A stretch of 64,000 nt of DNA from Mucor racemosus (lineage: Eukaryota > Mucoromycota > Mucoromycetes > Mucorales > Mucoraceae), in assembly GCA_027405735.1 (NCBI GenBank), contig JAPEHQ010000007.1, positions 2,443,001 through 2,507,000 of the forward strand, read 5' to 3'. Position 1 is the first letter of the stretch; each line of letters begins with the position of its first letter. Below, in pieces: positions 35,486 through 46,700 of this stretch. The notes beneath the pieces were generated by a model. The model worked only from the letters and a program-made list of their open reading frames with translations. It did not search any database and had not been told where the DNA came from. A program made the position numbers and the translations under genes.

Positions 35486-37362
35486 ATGACATTCATTAAA
35501 CCTGATCCAGAGATTTTACAAGAAGAACAAGAAGACTTGATCATGTCTTATTTAAACGCAGACTATTTATCAACAGATACACCTTTATCACCACCATCAA
35601 GCACATCTTCATCTTCAGAAACAACTGGCTCACCAGAAAAACATTCAGTAGATGACTTTATGCTGGATATCAACACAGATTTTCTTGGTAGCGATCAACA
35701 TGCTTGGACAACAAACAATACAAATGATTTATTTAACCCCTGTTTACCACAACAACATCATCCATCTGACCTCCTGAATGCTTTCCCCTTCTTTTTGCCT
35801 TCCATGGATGTTGCAAACGCACAATTTATTCAACCACTTCCTGTCAGCTCATCTCCACCAAATATAACAAATGAACAACCTAAAAAAAGAAGAGGCAGAA
35901 AAAAGAGGGATACTACGGCTCCCGCTCCTTGTGTGCCTCAGCCTTCATTATTAGCCCCAAAACCTCTTGCGCCTCGCCCTGATATACAAATTAAACAAGA
36001 ACCTATGGCAATAGATGTTTCTAGTTCCAATAGTTCATCTCCGTTGGCTGGTCCAACAACCATGATAAATGAAACTACAACAATTAGCCAACTTGAATCT
36101 CAGCAACAACAACAACAACAACAACAACAACAGAAACAAATAACACCACCTCCTCCATCTCAACCTACATCAATTGAAGCGCAGAAACAAGCTCAAATCC
36201 AAAAAAGACAAGAAAGGTTAATTAAAAACCGTGCAGCTGCTTTATTATCTCGCAAGAGAAAAAGAGAACATTTGAGTCTTTTAGAAGAGGAAAAGCAATC
36301 TTTATTAACAGAAAACGAAACTTTGATTCACAAAGTGGGCACACTTGAAAGCAGAATTCATTCATTAGAAAAAGAAAATAAGGATTTGAAAGAAAGATTA
36401 GAGCAAAACCATTCAAACAATAGCAGCAATACAATTATTCATATTGGCAACAACAAGAGGAATTTGATTAATAATAACCAGAAACCATCAAAAGCTACTG
36501 GCGTTGTATTTATGGTAAATTAGAGCGCATTTCTTCATATTTTATCATTTTATTAACTAGTCGTAAAAATAGATTATTCTGTTCTCTTTTGCATTATTTA
36601 CTTTACCTTCAAGGACTTCTGACCGTTTAACTGTTGGTGGCTCTTCTGTTTTATCCAAAAAGCAATTTCCTTTGATCGGCTCTTCTTCATCTGAGTAAGT
36701 TTTTAATAATATATTTTTCTATTACATAAATTCTGACTATATTAATTAGTGAAATCGATTACTCCGTGGAACAATTCTGTCAACAACATGCTGGATATTG
36801 TGATGAAAGCATGGAGACTACTTCTAATACTGCTACTACTGCAAGCGATAATAATTCAACTGATCTTGTTCTTATTGACTCTGTGAGACCTCGTGATCTT
36901 CAAACGTGGATCAATCACAAACTAGATGTCAGCAATGAAAGTCTAGATAATGATAAAAAGCTTATTAGTTGGTTCCCTAATATCAATACAAATGATAATA
37001 CCGATACAAATGATGGTCATGTTTATTTGTATTCTAAAGAATTCTCGCAATTAGCCTCAATGCACACTTCTCAATCGCAAACAAAAGACAAATCTCCCCC
37101 TACTATTTCCTTGGTTTCACCTTTTAATCAAACAGCAACCACTCAAGATTCTTATTTACAAATTGACGTTCAAGTTTTACGCTCCCAAGTAATCAAGGGG
37201 CAACTCATGTCCTTGCAACAGTATGGTTCTGCTTCTACTGCTTTATTGGATGGCATGAAAAAGGACCTGATATCTACTAATGTAACACGATCCAATAGGA
37301 AGGAAGACTCGATTGTTAAACGTGAAAAGCGTACAAAAAAGATTTCCAGAGTCATCATTTAA
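35486..37362 (+). CDS. Membrane-anchored bZIP transcription factor, ATF6-like
   Basis: Three exons, 35486-36514, 36573-36694, 36750-37362, join in frame to 587 residues. Residues 1-120 are Ser/Pro-rich and acidic (activation-type). KKRRGRKKR is a basic patch near 133; a Gln run lies near 210. The bZIP is at about residues 240-310: QERLIKNRAAALLSRKRKR and a Leu heptad. Splicing exon 1 to exon 2 then gives VVFMIILFSLALFTLP, a single membrane helix just after the zipper, as in ATF6. The C-terminal 230 residues carry two Cys (FCQQHAGYC) and the block SPPTISLVSP...YLQIDVQVL, resembling the ATF6 lumenal MSIVLP...MQIDCQVM region. ATF6 proteins sense ER stress and are freed by Golgi proteases. No perfect site-1-protease motif is seen (closest is RTSDRL). 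A Hac1-type factor lacks the helix. Confidence 0.8.
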
Positions 37363-37871
37363 AAAAACGTTCATCTATACATACTTTTTTTCGTTCTAAA
37401 TATATACCTTTCTGCTTTTTTTTTTTCAATAAAAAAAATAAAATTCACATTTTTATATAATCGGTCTTTTTTTTTATTTTTATTTTGCAGATGTATTCCG
37501 ATTAATGCTTGGAAAAAAATCGTGTATTGAACTTATTTTAGGCAAAAATTACCTCTTATAAGTAAACAGCACAAACAAAAAAGTTGATCTGAAAGAGTAA
37601 CCGCTGGCGGTCATTTTAGATAACCATGTGTCAGAAAACATGGCTTTCAAGGTCCTAAAAAAATCCTTTGAAAACTAAAACTACGCTGCATTACAACAAA
37701 TACTACAACATTTCTTGCTATTTTTTTCTATTATTATTAATCAAAATGTACAGATTTATTTTATTTAGATTTCGTTTTTACTCAAACAAAAAAGCAAAAG
37801 CTTAATGCTTTTCTTTTTTCTTTTTTTTACATTACTAAGGGGGAATATATGTTGTTTTTGTGTACAGGAAT
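37363..37871. other. Convergent 3' intergenic region
   Basis: AT-rich region between the 3' ends of the ATF6-like and thiolase genes. Poly(A)-signal-like AATAAA is near 37428. No gene recognised. Confidence 0.5.
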
Positions 37872-39327
37872 TTACTCGCTTTCAAAGACAGCAGCCATAC
37901 CCATACCAGAACCAATACACATGGAGGTGACACCAATCTTCTTACCTTGACGCTTTAATTCAGGGAGAAGAGTGGCAATTTGACGGGCACCAGTACAACC
38001 CAAAGGATGACCAAAGGCAATAGCACCACCCTTGGGGTTAACCTTTTCGAAAGGAATTTGGAGCTTCTCGACAGAGTAAACGGCTTGAGAGGCAAAGGCT
38101 TCATTGATTTCATAAATGTCAACATCGGAAATCTTGAGGCCAGCACGTTCAACAGCGACAGGAATAGCGTAAGCTGGACCAACACCCATCACACGAGGTG
38201 GGACGCCCACGACGGCGGATGTAATGTATTTACCAACAATAGGGAGACCCAACTTTTCAGCGGTCTTACGCTTCATCAACAAGACGGCGGCGGCACCATC
38301 AGAAACTTGAGAGGCATTACCGGCGGTAGTAGTACCATTTTCGTTGAAAGCAGGCTTGAGCTTGGCAAGAGTTTCGGGAGTTGTGCCGGGACGGACACCA
38401 TCATCACGATCAACAATGACGGTAGATTCTTTGCCTTCCTTATCAACAACAGTAGCTTCAAGAGGAACAATTTCATCCTTGAACCAACCATTCTTTTGAG
38501 CGGCAACAGCCTTAGCATGAGAAGAGGCAGCAAAAGCATCTTGCTTGGCACGAGAGATATTGAATTCAGCAGCAACGTTTTCAGATGTGATACTATAAAA
38601 TTAAATCAATATTATTAGTCAAATGTTTTGCATAAATTACAATTGTTTGTTGTGTAAATATAAAATATTTCACATGCAAATATTTTATATTTTAACACAC
38701 ACTCAATTCCTCTCTTAAATATATGAAATTTATACTTTACCCCATGGGAATGAGACAATCAGCAGCAGCGGCACAAGAATCAACAATCTTATCAGAAGTA
38801 GCTGAAAGAGAGGCGGCACCGTAGTTCTTGGTCATAGACTCAACACCAGCACCAATACCAACTTCAATCAAACCGGTTTGAATAGCAGTGGCAATTTGAA
38901 CAACGGCTTGAAGACCAGATGAACATTGACGATTACAGGTAGAAACGGAGCTGGATTCAGGGAAACCGGCGTAAAGAGCGGCCATACTATAAAATTGATA
39001 TTTCTATTAGTAAAAATCTTTCTAAATATCATCAATCTGCACGAACCGAGAGCCAGTTGCGCCACCACCAGGAGGCAAAACACCACCTACAGCAATATCA
39101 TTGACAATAGAAGGATCAATTCCAGTTTGCTTAATTAAGGCCTTGAAGACACCAGCAAGGATTTCGTCGGGTAAAGTCTCAGCAAAACCACCTTTACGGG
39201 CTCTAGTGATGGCAGAACGAAGAGCAGAAACAATAACAACATCCTCAGGGGATTTAACACCAACTTTGTTAGCAACACCATCGGTGGGGGCCAAATGACC
39301 AGAAACTTGTTGAAGACGAGAAGCCAT
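37872..39327 (-). CDS. POT1: Peroxisomal 3-ketoacyl-CoA thiolase (PTS2)
   Basis: Cleaves 3-ketoacyl-CoA with CoA to acetyl-CoA in the last step of beta-oxidation. Exons: 39047-39327, 38741-38986, 37872-38592, joining to 415 residues. The N terminus carries RLQQVSGHL, a perfect PTS2 peroxisomal signal (R-L-x5-H-L). The nucleophile is in CNRQCSSGLQAV, and the C-terminal catalytic blocks are YEINEAFASQAV, NPKGGAIAFGHPLGCTGAR and CIGSGMG. The length matches the family. Both introns begin GT (GTTCGT, GTAAAG) and end TATAG. Codon use is visibly more GC-rich than neighbours (GCC, ACC, AAG), consistent with high expression. Confidence 0.96.
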
Positions 39328-40849
39328 ATTTACTTTTTTTGAAGAATTTACTGAAATAAAAAGATCATGAATACAATTAAATAAGCCTATTTCTTTTATA
39401 CAAATGCCGGTAAAAATGTGGAGTAAGCAATATTACGTGACCATTTCTCCATAGTCCATGAGAAATCTGAGATTCACATGTTAATGATTATGCTGACGAA
39501 TCAAAAATGTATTACAACATACGCTAATTCATCAAGAAATCAATGAAGAAGGGTCAATATTTCTGTAATTAACATGGGAAATGAATTGAAGATGATTAAT
39601 AGATAATGCTGCGACTTTTATACTATTACATTAAGCCATGGAGGCTTGATTTACATCATGGTTCATGCTAAATGAAATTTTACATTCCCAGCTCTTTCTG
39701 CCCTGGGAAAACTATTATAAAATTTGAACAACATTGGCCATTATAAATCCTGGTATTTGTAAGACATGAAGGGTGAAGTTTCTTATCATGAATGCATATA
39801 TTTGATAAACTGATAAAGCATGATATCTCATACTCAAAAAAATACGTTTACATTGTCTCTCAATTTCTGTCTAAAAAGACTCTTAAACTCTTATAAAGTT
39901 TGAAGTTGATCAGCTGCCAACGATCAAACGGATATTTTTCCTGACATATTTTCAGTGTTCCTATTGGAGCTGGTTTTTTAATGAAATTTATCATTATAAA
40001 TGCAACTTTCAGTTGGGCGTGAGTGTTTTTACGAAAGCAATATTGACATTATATAAATTTTCAAACGGACGTACATTATCCGGCTTATACCACACTGAAT
40101 CCGAGTATTATATAGATGTTTTTTTTTTTTTTTGGAATTTTGAAAGCAGATCAGATCTATGGTAATTGCTGCCAGTAATTACAATAATATCATAATCATG
40201 CTTCTATCAACTCAAACTATAGTTTTGAAGTTTGGTAAAACAAAGAAAGCTTGTAAGAGAATAATATACAGTATTTCCCAAATTATTGAGGAGCATTTTC
40301 GAATAATCGAGGATATGTTTGGAGTTAATGTCAACCAGACAGGAAAAAATCCTTGAATAAAAGCGAAAAGTGTACGGATTAAAAAGGAAAATTGTCGAGA
40401 AAGGATTTGTAGAAATTGAGTAAGGCCCTTAGCTTGTATAAACTGTAAATGTCGCATGCGTTTATAATGCATGATCAATAAAATTTTAATGAGGTGTGTG
40501 TTTGCCTTAATAAATGCTGAACAAAATAATACATGCGATGATGCAATATAATATGAAATAGCCTATCGATAGCTATCATTAAACCTACGGATGTAAAAGT
40601 GATGTAAAAATCATGTATTTTTTTCGTACTATTAATGCCATATAATGCAAACTGAGCAAGTGTATAAGTGTATAAGTGGAATAAACTTGAGGATGAATTG
40701 ATTAGTGCTCAATGTAGCTTAATGTACTAACGAGAATAATCATTCAAAAATCTAAAAAGGAGTGAAAACAATATTTTAGTATATACTGTTGCTGAACCAA
40801 CACGACAAATATGCACAGAGTCTAAATGACAATAATATATGCAAGAAAT
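39328..40849. other. Intergenic, no gene recognised
   Basis: Upstream of the thiolase gene. Contains a T tract at about 40122-40134 and two antiparallel ORFs (40159-40478) with no motif and no homologous copy; I do not call them genes. Confidence 0.5.
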
Positions 40850-42520
40850 CCAGTTTTCCAACTACTTTCCCACTTGTCATCCTTGCTCAACTTTTTTTTC
40901 ACTAAATAATACAAATAAAAAATTATATGCCAATGTACCTGAGATGTTCAACTTTAATCCAAAAACAAGTATCCGGAAATATCCTACTTTTTGCAATTGG
41001 TATTAATTTTTCAGTGCTAATGTTTCAGATTTTTTACGCGTATTTCACTGCTAATGGATTGAAAACTTTGAGGCTTCATATCTCTAGAAAAAATTAAGCT
41101 ATACTACCACTTCCCAATAATGAAACTTACTTGTTTTAAAGTGCTCTATAACATATTTTAATATAAAAAAATTCTGAGCACTTTTATTTTTTTTCATTTT
41201 TTTGGCATTTTTGTAGTAGATTTCAAATTATTCGTTAAATTGACCAACAGTTTTTTTAACATACATATCATTGACCTCGTTGAGCTCTCTTGGACCCAAT
41301 TTAGTTTTTTTAAAAAGATTGATTTTTCGTGGAGATACCCTCAAAAATGTGTACAAAGAGACACCTTCGATTCTAACTTCAATTTTCCCCTTGTATACCC
41401 TCATCCCAAATTCTGAATTTGAAAAAAATTAGACAAAAATTTTATTTTCTCTACGAAAAATGCTGCTAGAGGGTTCAACAATGGCTCGATTGATAGATAA
41501 TTACTTTGCGCATTATTTGCATTATTTATATTTAAAACATGCTTATAAAAAGTGGTGTATATCTTCAAAAAACCTCTAAAATTTCAACCGTGTTTTGCGC
41601 AAAATTTAATGTGAAACATTTATTTGAGTTTTATTCAAATGGATGCAGAATCCAAAACTCTACAAAAGCTATTTATTACGCTAGGTAAACTTACTTTGCA
41701 GTTTGTGAGCTATTAGCTTTTTTGTTTTTTTTTATTATTTTTTTATCATTTTTTGGTCGATTTCACAAATCGATTTTGGAACTCAGTTAACATAAGCTGT
41801 AAGCTGTGATATAAACTAGTATTTGGATTATATTAACGAAAGATTAATATTTTTCGTTGAAACAAAAAAATTAGAGTAACCCTCAGTTGGATCCATCTTG
41901 TGAACATAAAAATAAGCACCTCAATTTCGGTGCTTAATTTTTTGCAATCAATTTCAGGTCAGTTTTTAGTTAATGTTAAGACAACGCATTTATATTATGG
42001 TATTAATTCTTTTATTTTCAGGGATATAATCAATGATCCATAGAGGGCAGGTATATCTTCTAATCTTCTTTAAAGCTTTGACGTAATTCGACTCAATATT
42101 GGGCTAAAAAATTCGATAATCATCTGAAAACCATCTGAAACCATCTAAAACCACCTTTTTACAACCGTAAAAAATTGGCAATAAAAACTCTATCTCAGTG
42201 GATTTCAATGCTAATTACTTTCAACTTTACATGAGAGTAGGTACACGTTTTTGATATTCTGACTTCAAAGATCAATATCCACAACCTATTGTGTATTGAT
42301 AAAGCCATCGCCAAAGTGCACCTATAGCTTACTGCGCATTTTTTTTTTAAACAAAATTTTAACATGATCCCTATGAATACTGATTCCAAGTAAGCCGCCA
42401 TTCTACGTAGACATTAGATATGGATATGTATTACAAGCATCTCAGATATCAGCATCCATCAGACCATGAGTCATTGTGCATTCCGTAGTACGTTTGAACA
42501 ACAAGCTGTTTATCTGTTAT
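40850..42520 (+). repeat. Family A repeat, copy v, left part
   Basis: Same orientation as copies i and iv. It includes the 'tatccggaaatatcctac' start, the minus-strand CAVSYRCTLA ORF (42195-42401) and a frame of the MRVHKGKIE ORF near 41405-41210. It stops at 42520 where X copy 2 starts. Its missing right part lies at 56385-57230, beyond the whole insert block. Confidence 0.85.
42195..42401 (-). pseudogene. Element-encoded ORF remnant of family A, copy v
   Basis: 68 residues, with CAVSYRCTLAM and RLWILIFEVRISKTCTYSHVKLKVI matched by 12212-12511 (+). Same relative strand as the MRVHKGKIE ORF. Unknown family. Confidence 0.35.
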
Positions 42521-42554
42521 CACTACGGCCGAACTATGCTTCCCGTGGACATAA

Positions 42555-42702
42555 CACTATGAAGAAAAAATCGCTTAATTCTCTTAATTATGCCACATTA
42601 AGGAAAATAAGACAAAAGTTAAAAAAAATAAGCAATGAAAATTTTCTTATTTTCCTTAATGTGGCACAATTAAGAGAATTAAGAGATTTTTTGTTCATAG
42701 TG
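42555..42702. mobile_element. 148-bp CACTATG MITE, copy 2
   Basis: Same length and arms as 27197-27344, starting CACTATGAAGAAAAAATC. Flanked by TAA on both sides (42552-42554, 42703-42705). The 3-bp duplication and CACTA start point to a CACTA-mobilised MITE. It sits only 34 bases inside the X terminus. Confidence 0.9.
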
Positions 42703-42739
42703 TAATAATCTGCACAGATGGGCAGGGCAGGGCAGGGCA

Positions 42740-42991
42740 GTGAGATCAAGGTTTTTTAGTCAAGTTATTAAAGTACAGTATATCAATCATAATATAATTA
42801 ATAACGAAGATAATTTGAACAGTTTAAAGCAGATGTGTATTATTCCTATTCAACAGAATGGCCTTATTGACGAGATATATCAATTTAAAATTTGGAGTTT
42901 GAAAAAGTTCTGCCCATATTCCTTGGGAGACCAAATGGGAAAAACGATAACAACCTGTTTGGCAACACTAAAAGTATTTATGTCTTTGTAA
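42740..42991 (+). CDS. Conserved ORF of X element, copy 2
   Basis: 83 residues, the counterpart of 28768-29055 (-), with the same stop position and the shared core LIDEIYQFKIWSLKKFCPYS. The start differs because the N-terminal frame is altered. Unknown function. Confidence 0.4.
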   Translation: MRSRFFSQVIKVQYINHNIINNEDNLNSLKQMCIIPIQQNGLIDEIYQFKIWSLKKFCPYSLGDQMGKTITTCLATLKVFMSL

Positions 42992-44469
42992 ATTTCTGTT
43001 TGTAATACACAAAACCGACTGATTTAGGATTGTTTTTCTTTTTTCGTCCCCACTCTTTCCTCAGGTCATTTATTTATGTTTAAAACTACAGCAAAAAGGC
43101 CAACATTTTTATAAACTGAAACCAAGTAGTAGGTACAATTAAATGTTTTCCTATTGTTTATTTGGAAATAAATTATTAACTGTTAAGTGTTAATGTTAGA
43201 GTGCGTTATACGTAATATCTTTCTCGAACAAAAAAAGCATCCAAGACTTAGTCATTTTGTTCCATCATCTACTTTGTTGTAACCAATGTTTTTTTGGTCT
43301 AAATTCGATATCTACCATCTACCTGCAGAAAAATTGGTAGTTATAAAACTATGATATATATAGTATTGTCTTGATTTGAATGAATTAATAAACTCACGTT
43401 GATGATCTATTTAGTTTCTAAAAAATATTTGTTTCTGTTTAATGACCAACAGCCAAGAAGAGGAAAACAAGATACTTGTTGTCTTGTAGTATACCACTAC
43501 CAACTATTATCAAAGGTACATCGTACATCATAACCATAATGCCTACATGTTAATTGATTTTACTAACAAATCAATTTTTACAGGTCAAAAGTAAAGGCGC
43601 ATTCAGTTTAAAACACTTGAAATAATTCAATTATGCTAATTTACATGATTTATTATCTCTTGCTCATTTAATTGCTATATTTGATTTTAATATTTTGTTT
43701 ATACTTCATGCTGCTATATCGACTCGTTCATCCATTAGAGTTAACTCACCATCGTTGATTAGCGTATCTACAGTATAATAACGGTCCATTATTAGCTCAT
43801 GGTATGCAAAACTATCAAAAGGGGTAGTCTAATCTCCAATTTATCTGATTCAACTGCTAATGCTAAACTAGCAGCAAATTAGTTGTGTTGGCTCGCAAAA
43901 AAGCAAGGTGTCTTATCAAGTACAATGTTGGCGTTCAATGTATTTCAGTTAAATTGAATAGATAGATATATGGCTCATGCAGAAATCTATAACTTTGTGA
44001 GAGAGCTCAGATCTATGAATACAAAAAAATGATCCAAATTGTGATGCTCCGTCAACCTGCACGAGATTCTCTGTGGCTATATCTGGTGGCTCAAGTGTAA
44101 TTTAGGTATTTAATTGTCAAATGTATTGAATCAAGATGAAGTTGACTGATTGATATAACAGATAATAAATGCAATGTCATTTATTGAACCGGTGAATGTA
44201 AAAGTATAAAGTCAAGCTTATTTTTGAATGAAACTACTCTGAATTATTCTGATTAACATCAATAGATTTAGAAAGCATAATTAAGTGCAATCATTGCTAA
44301 TAAATCGCATAAATGGACATACAGAAAACTCTTTTGGCAATGCTACAAATCATTGTTCAATATGACTGAATATTATTAATGAATGAATTAGAGAAACCAC
44401 AATCGGTATAAAATTGATATTCAATGTATATTGAGGTCAAGATTGATAAAAAGTGCATTCATTGTGTAG
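42992..44469 (+). other. X element interior, non-coding, shared with copy 1
   Basis: Parallel in order to 28760-27360 read backwards (for example 'gcatccaagactta', 'ctacctgcagaaaa', 'accaacagccaagaagagg'). No ORF of note. Confidence 0.55.
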
Positions 44470-44960
44470 TGGAAATTGCGACATTTTGATGGATAGAAAT
44501 TACAGGACCAAAACGTTGTGTTTGCCTAAGGATTTTCAACAGGAGGGTGCAAAAGCATTCTTCATTAAACTCATCGACTAGATGTTAAATACTCACAATA
44601 TGGGATTAGTATCATTTTGTCTTTTATTTAATTGTTGTATTATTAAAAATAAACAAGCTTTTCATAGCTTATAGCAATGACAATGGGGGATGTTTCTGAC
44701 TTTGGATTGTCATTTATCATAAAACGGGCTAAGGATACGTTTGATACTACTGTAGATGGAAGCAGTCAATTTAGTTCATCTAATTTAAATGCAAATACCG
44801 AGGAGCTATTTGTAAGTACTATTTAAGTTGGTTCTGATAAAGCATTATTGAATAAATTGGCCTAGGACAAAGAGGGTTAAAAGACGACAATAGGTTCCAG
44901 TAATGGCCATGTTTACAGTAGTATGTTTATGATATTGGAGAGGTAACGCTAAAACTCAAT
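44470..44960 (+). pseudogene. Dynein-intermediate-chain-like WD40 fragment, copy 2
   Basis: Counterpart of 54014-54285 and 24178-24455. Frames are more damaged than in copy 3: GLGQRGLKDDNRFQ-type shifts, but 'gacgacaataggttccagtaatggccatgtttac' still matches the TAIG-S-GHVY stretch. Non-functional. Confidence 0.5.
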
Positions 44961-45076
44961 GTAAATTATCTCTAGCTCAATAATTATAAAGTAAGACTAT
45001 ATTGTCATCAAATAAACTACCACACAATATTAACATGTGTAAAGATTTACAGTAATAAGCTCAAATCAAGTGGGTA

Positions 45077-46026
45077 CAGTAGTCGCGCTATATAAGGCTA
45101 CACTATATAAGGCTATGCTCTCTATAAGGCTAGGATTTTTGAAAACTTTTTTTTTAGCAGGGAAATAGCCTTATTAGCCTTATTTTATATAAGGCTGTGC
45201 TAAAAAAAAATTAGCCTTATACAAAACGGCACGTGACCAAAATTTTAGCATTTGCATGATAAAAATTTAAATTTTTTAGTTTTTTAGAATTTTCGCGTAG
45301 TGCTGTGGTTATTTTTCGGTCTTGTTAAGTGAAGGTCCTGAGTACAACTCTCACCTGTTTCAGTTTTGTCTCTTGCTAAGTTAGTAGTGTTTGTAGTTTT
45401 TTCTTCCCCTGAAAAACATAACTCGAATCGCATAATTTAGGGACAATTAATGGAGATATTTTTATTGGTTTTATTTCTAATACAAAAAAATATTTTTTTG
45501 TTTATGTTCACAAGGAGCAAAATAATTGCAAAGATCAGATTGCCTTAATATTTTTAGATCTTCAGATGATGTGAAAAGGAAGATACTAAAGGATGATCTG
45601 TGAGTCCCGACAGAACAGGTATGAAAAATAGCTTTAATACATAAATTGTACTGTTTTATATATCACAGCCATTGTTTTATTCTAACATATATCTGATATG
45701 CTAGAATAATTAAAAATAATAAAACAAAGTCTTGATAAATGTCAGCTTTCCAACTGTGGGTCAAACTAAGAGATCAAAACTAAACTGACCCTTATTCTTT
45801 TATTCATGAGATGTGGTTTATATACTAATGACAGATTAGTAAATAAGGACTGCTCGAAGTGACAGTATAAATTAATAATGAAATTCATAGAGTGTAACCG
45901 AATGTGGTGTGTATAGATAGTAGAAGGTGATAATTATACAACAGTCACCCACGTTATATAAGGCTATGCTCTATATAAGGCTGAAAAACCCTTCCAAAAA
46001 GTTAGCCTTATATAGCGCGACTACTG
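45077..46026. mobile_element. 950-bp TA-flanked inverted-repeat element (pogo/Tigger-like)
   Basis: Ends are CAGTAGTCGCGCTATATAAG and its reverse, flanked by TA on both sides (45075-45076, 46027-46028). The equivalent site in X copy 1 (near 24075) is empty and reads 'gggtacagcatcg', proving insertion with TA duplication. Internal 'tataaggcta' motifs recur near both ends (45098-45130, 45956-45985). No transposase, so it is non-autonomous. CAGT-type ends and TA target fit the Tc1/mariner order, pogo-like branch. Confidence 0.85.
45294..45356 (+). tRNA. tRNA-Thr(UGU)-like relic inside the 950-bp element
   Basis: Reads tRNA-like: A-box-like TAGTGCTGTGG, anticodon-arm stretch TCGGTCTTGTTAAGTGA with TGT in the anticodon place, and B-box-like GGTCCTGAGTACAACTC. 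Stems are imperfect (the anticodon stem is broken on its 3' side) and no acceptor stem pairs. It is a relic or SINE-like head, not a working tRNA gene. Confidence 0.4.
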
Positions 46027-46029
46027 TAC

Positions 46030-46700
46030 AGCATCGTAAATTCTTGAAAAAGTTCTCAAGTATTATAAAATCTCTTATTTTTAAGACTCACAAGGCTTAT
46101 AAGCGGAATATTAATTTTAAAAATTATTCTTGTCCAGATCATCAATTTTGACATTTTTTAAATTTTTTTTTTTGATTTTGCAAATCTAGAGTTAATTATA
46201 CTACTAATTATAAAAACAAAAAATCTACAAATATGCAGGATTTAATGCTTTATTTGCTCAATAAAAAACAACAAACATTTTTATTGCAAAATATTATATA
46301 AAAATTCTTTAATTAAAAAACCGTTTTTTGGACAAAAGTGCAAAGTTTCATTACTTAACTTTTAATATTAAGCTTTTATAAAGTGTATATTAGTCATGGC
46401 TACAATTTTTTCTCACAATGTAGTATATTTGAACGTTGATTTTGGTATCAAAATTTGATTTTTCTGATTTTTGATCAAAATCATGAGTGTTGGTAAGGAA
46501 AAAATGAGCCTCGAAAATGTCCGCTACAAAAACTGAATTTTCAGACCGTACGTGGTTAAATATAAGAAAAGTTAAAAAAAAAGAAACGCTTTTTTATTTA
46601 AAACTTAGATATACCATAGTATAAGAAACTTAGCCGCTCAACCTTGCTATGCTCAATTATGGCGTCGTTCTACGGGCTCATTTTTGCAATTTTTTCATTA
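46030..46700 (+). repeat. Conserved X-element block, copy 2
   Basis: About 650 bp shared, at visibly higher identity than the rest, with 54400-55080 (+) and 23420-24070 (-). It opens with an ORF segment ending FKNYSCPDHQF that is kept in copies 2 and 3, and closes with 'cgtacgtggttaaatataagaaaag' and a CTCAATTA-GGCGTCG stretch. Function unknown. Confidence 0.6.

Noticed and set aside
38276..38618. Leucine-rich and other long ORFs across the thiolase gene on both strands
   Set aside because: They are shadows of the thiolase exons in other frames.
40159..40478. Overlapping ORFs of 65 and 88 residues on opposite strands
   Set aside because: No motif, no second copy, no splice partner; likely chance in AT-rich DNA.
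42466..42705. 79-residue ORF with two related halves
   Set aside because: It is produced by reading through both arms of the 148-bp MITE.
42718..42738. GGGCA tandem run
   Set aside because: A short slippage repeat of four units; no functional claim can be supported.
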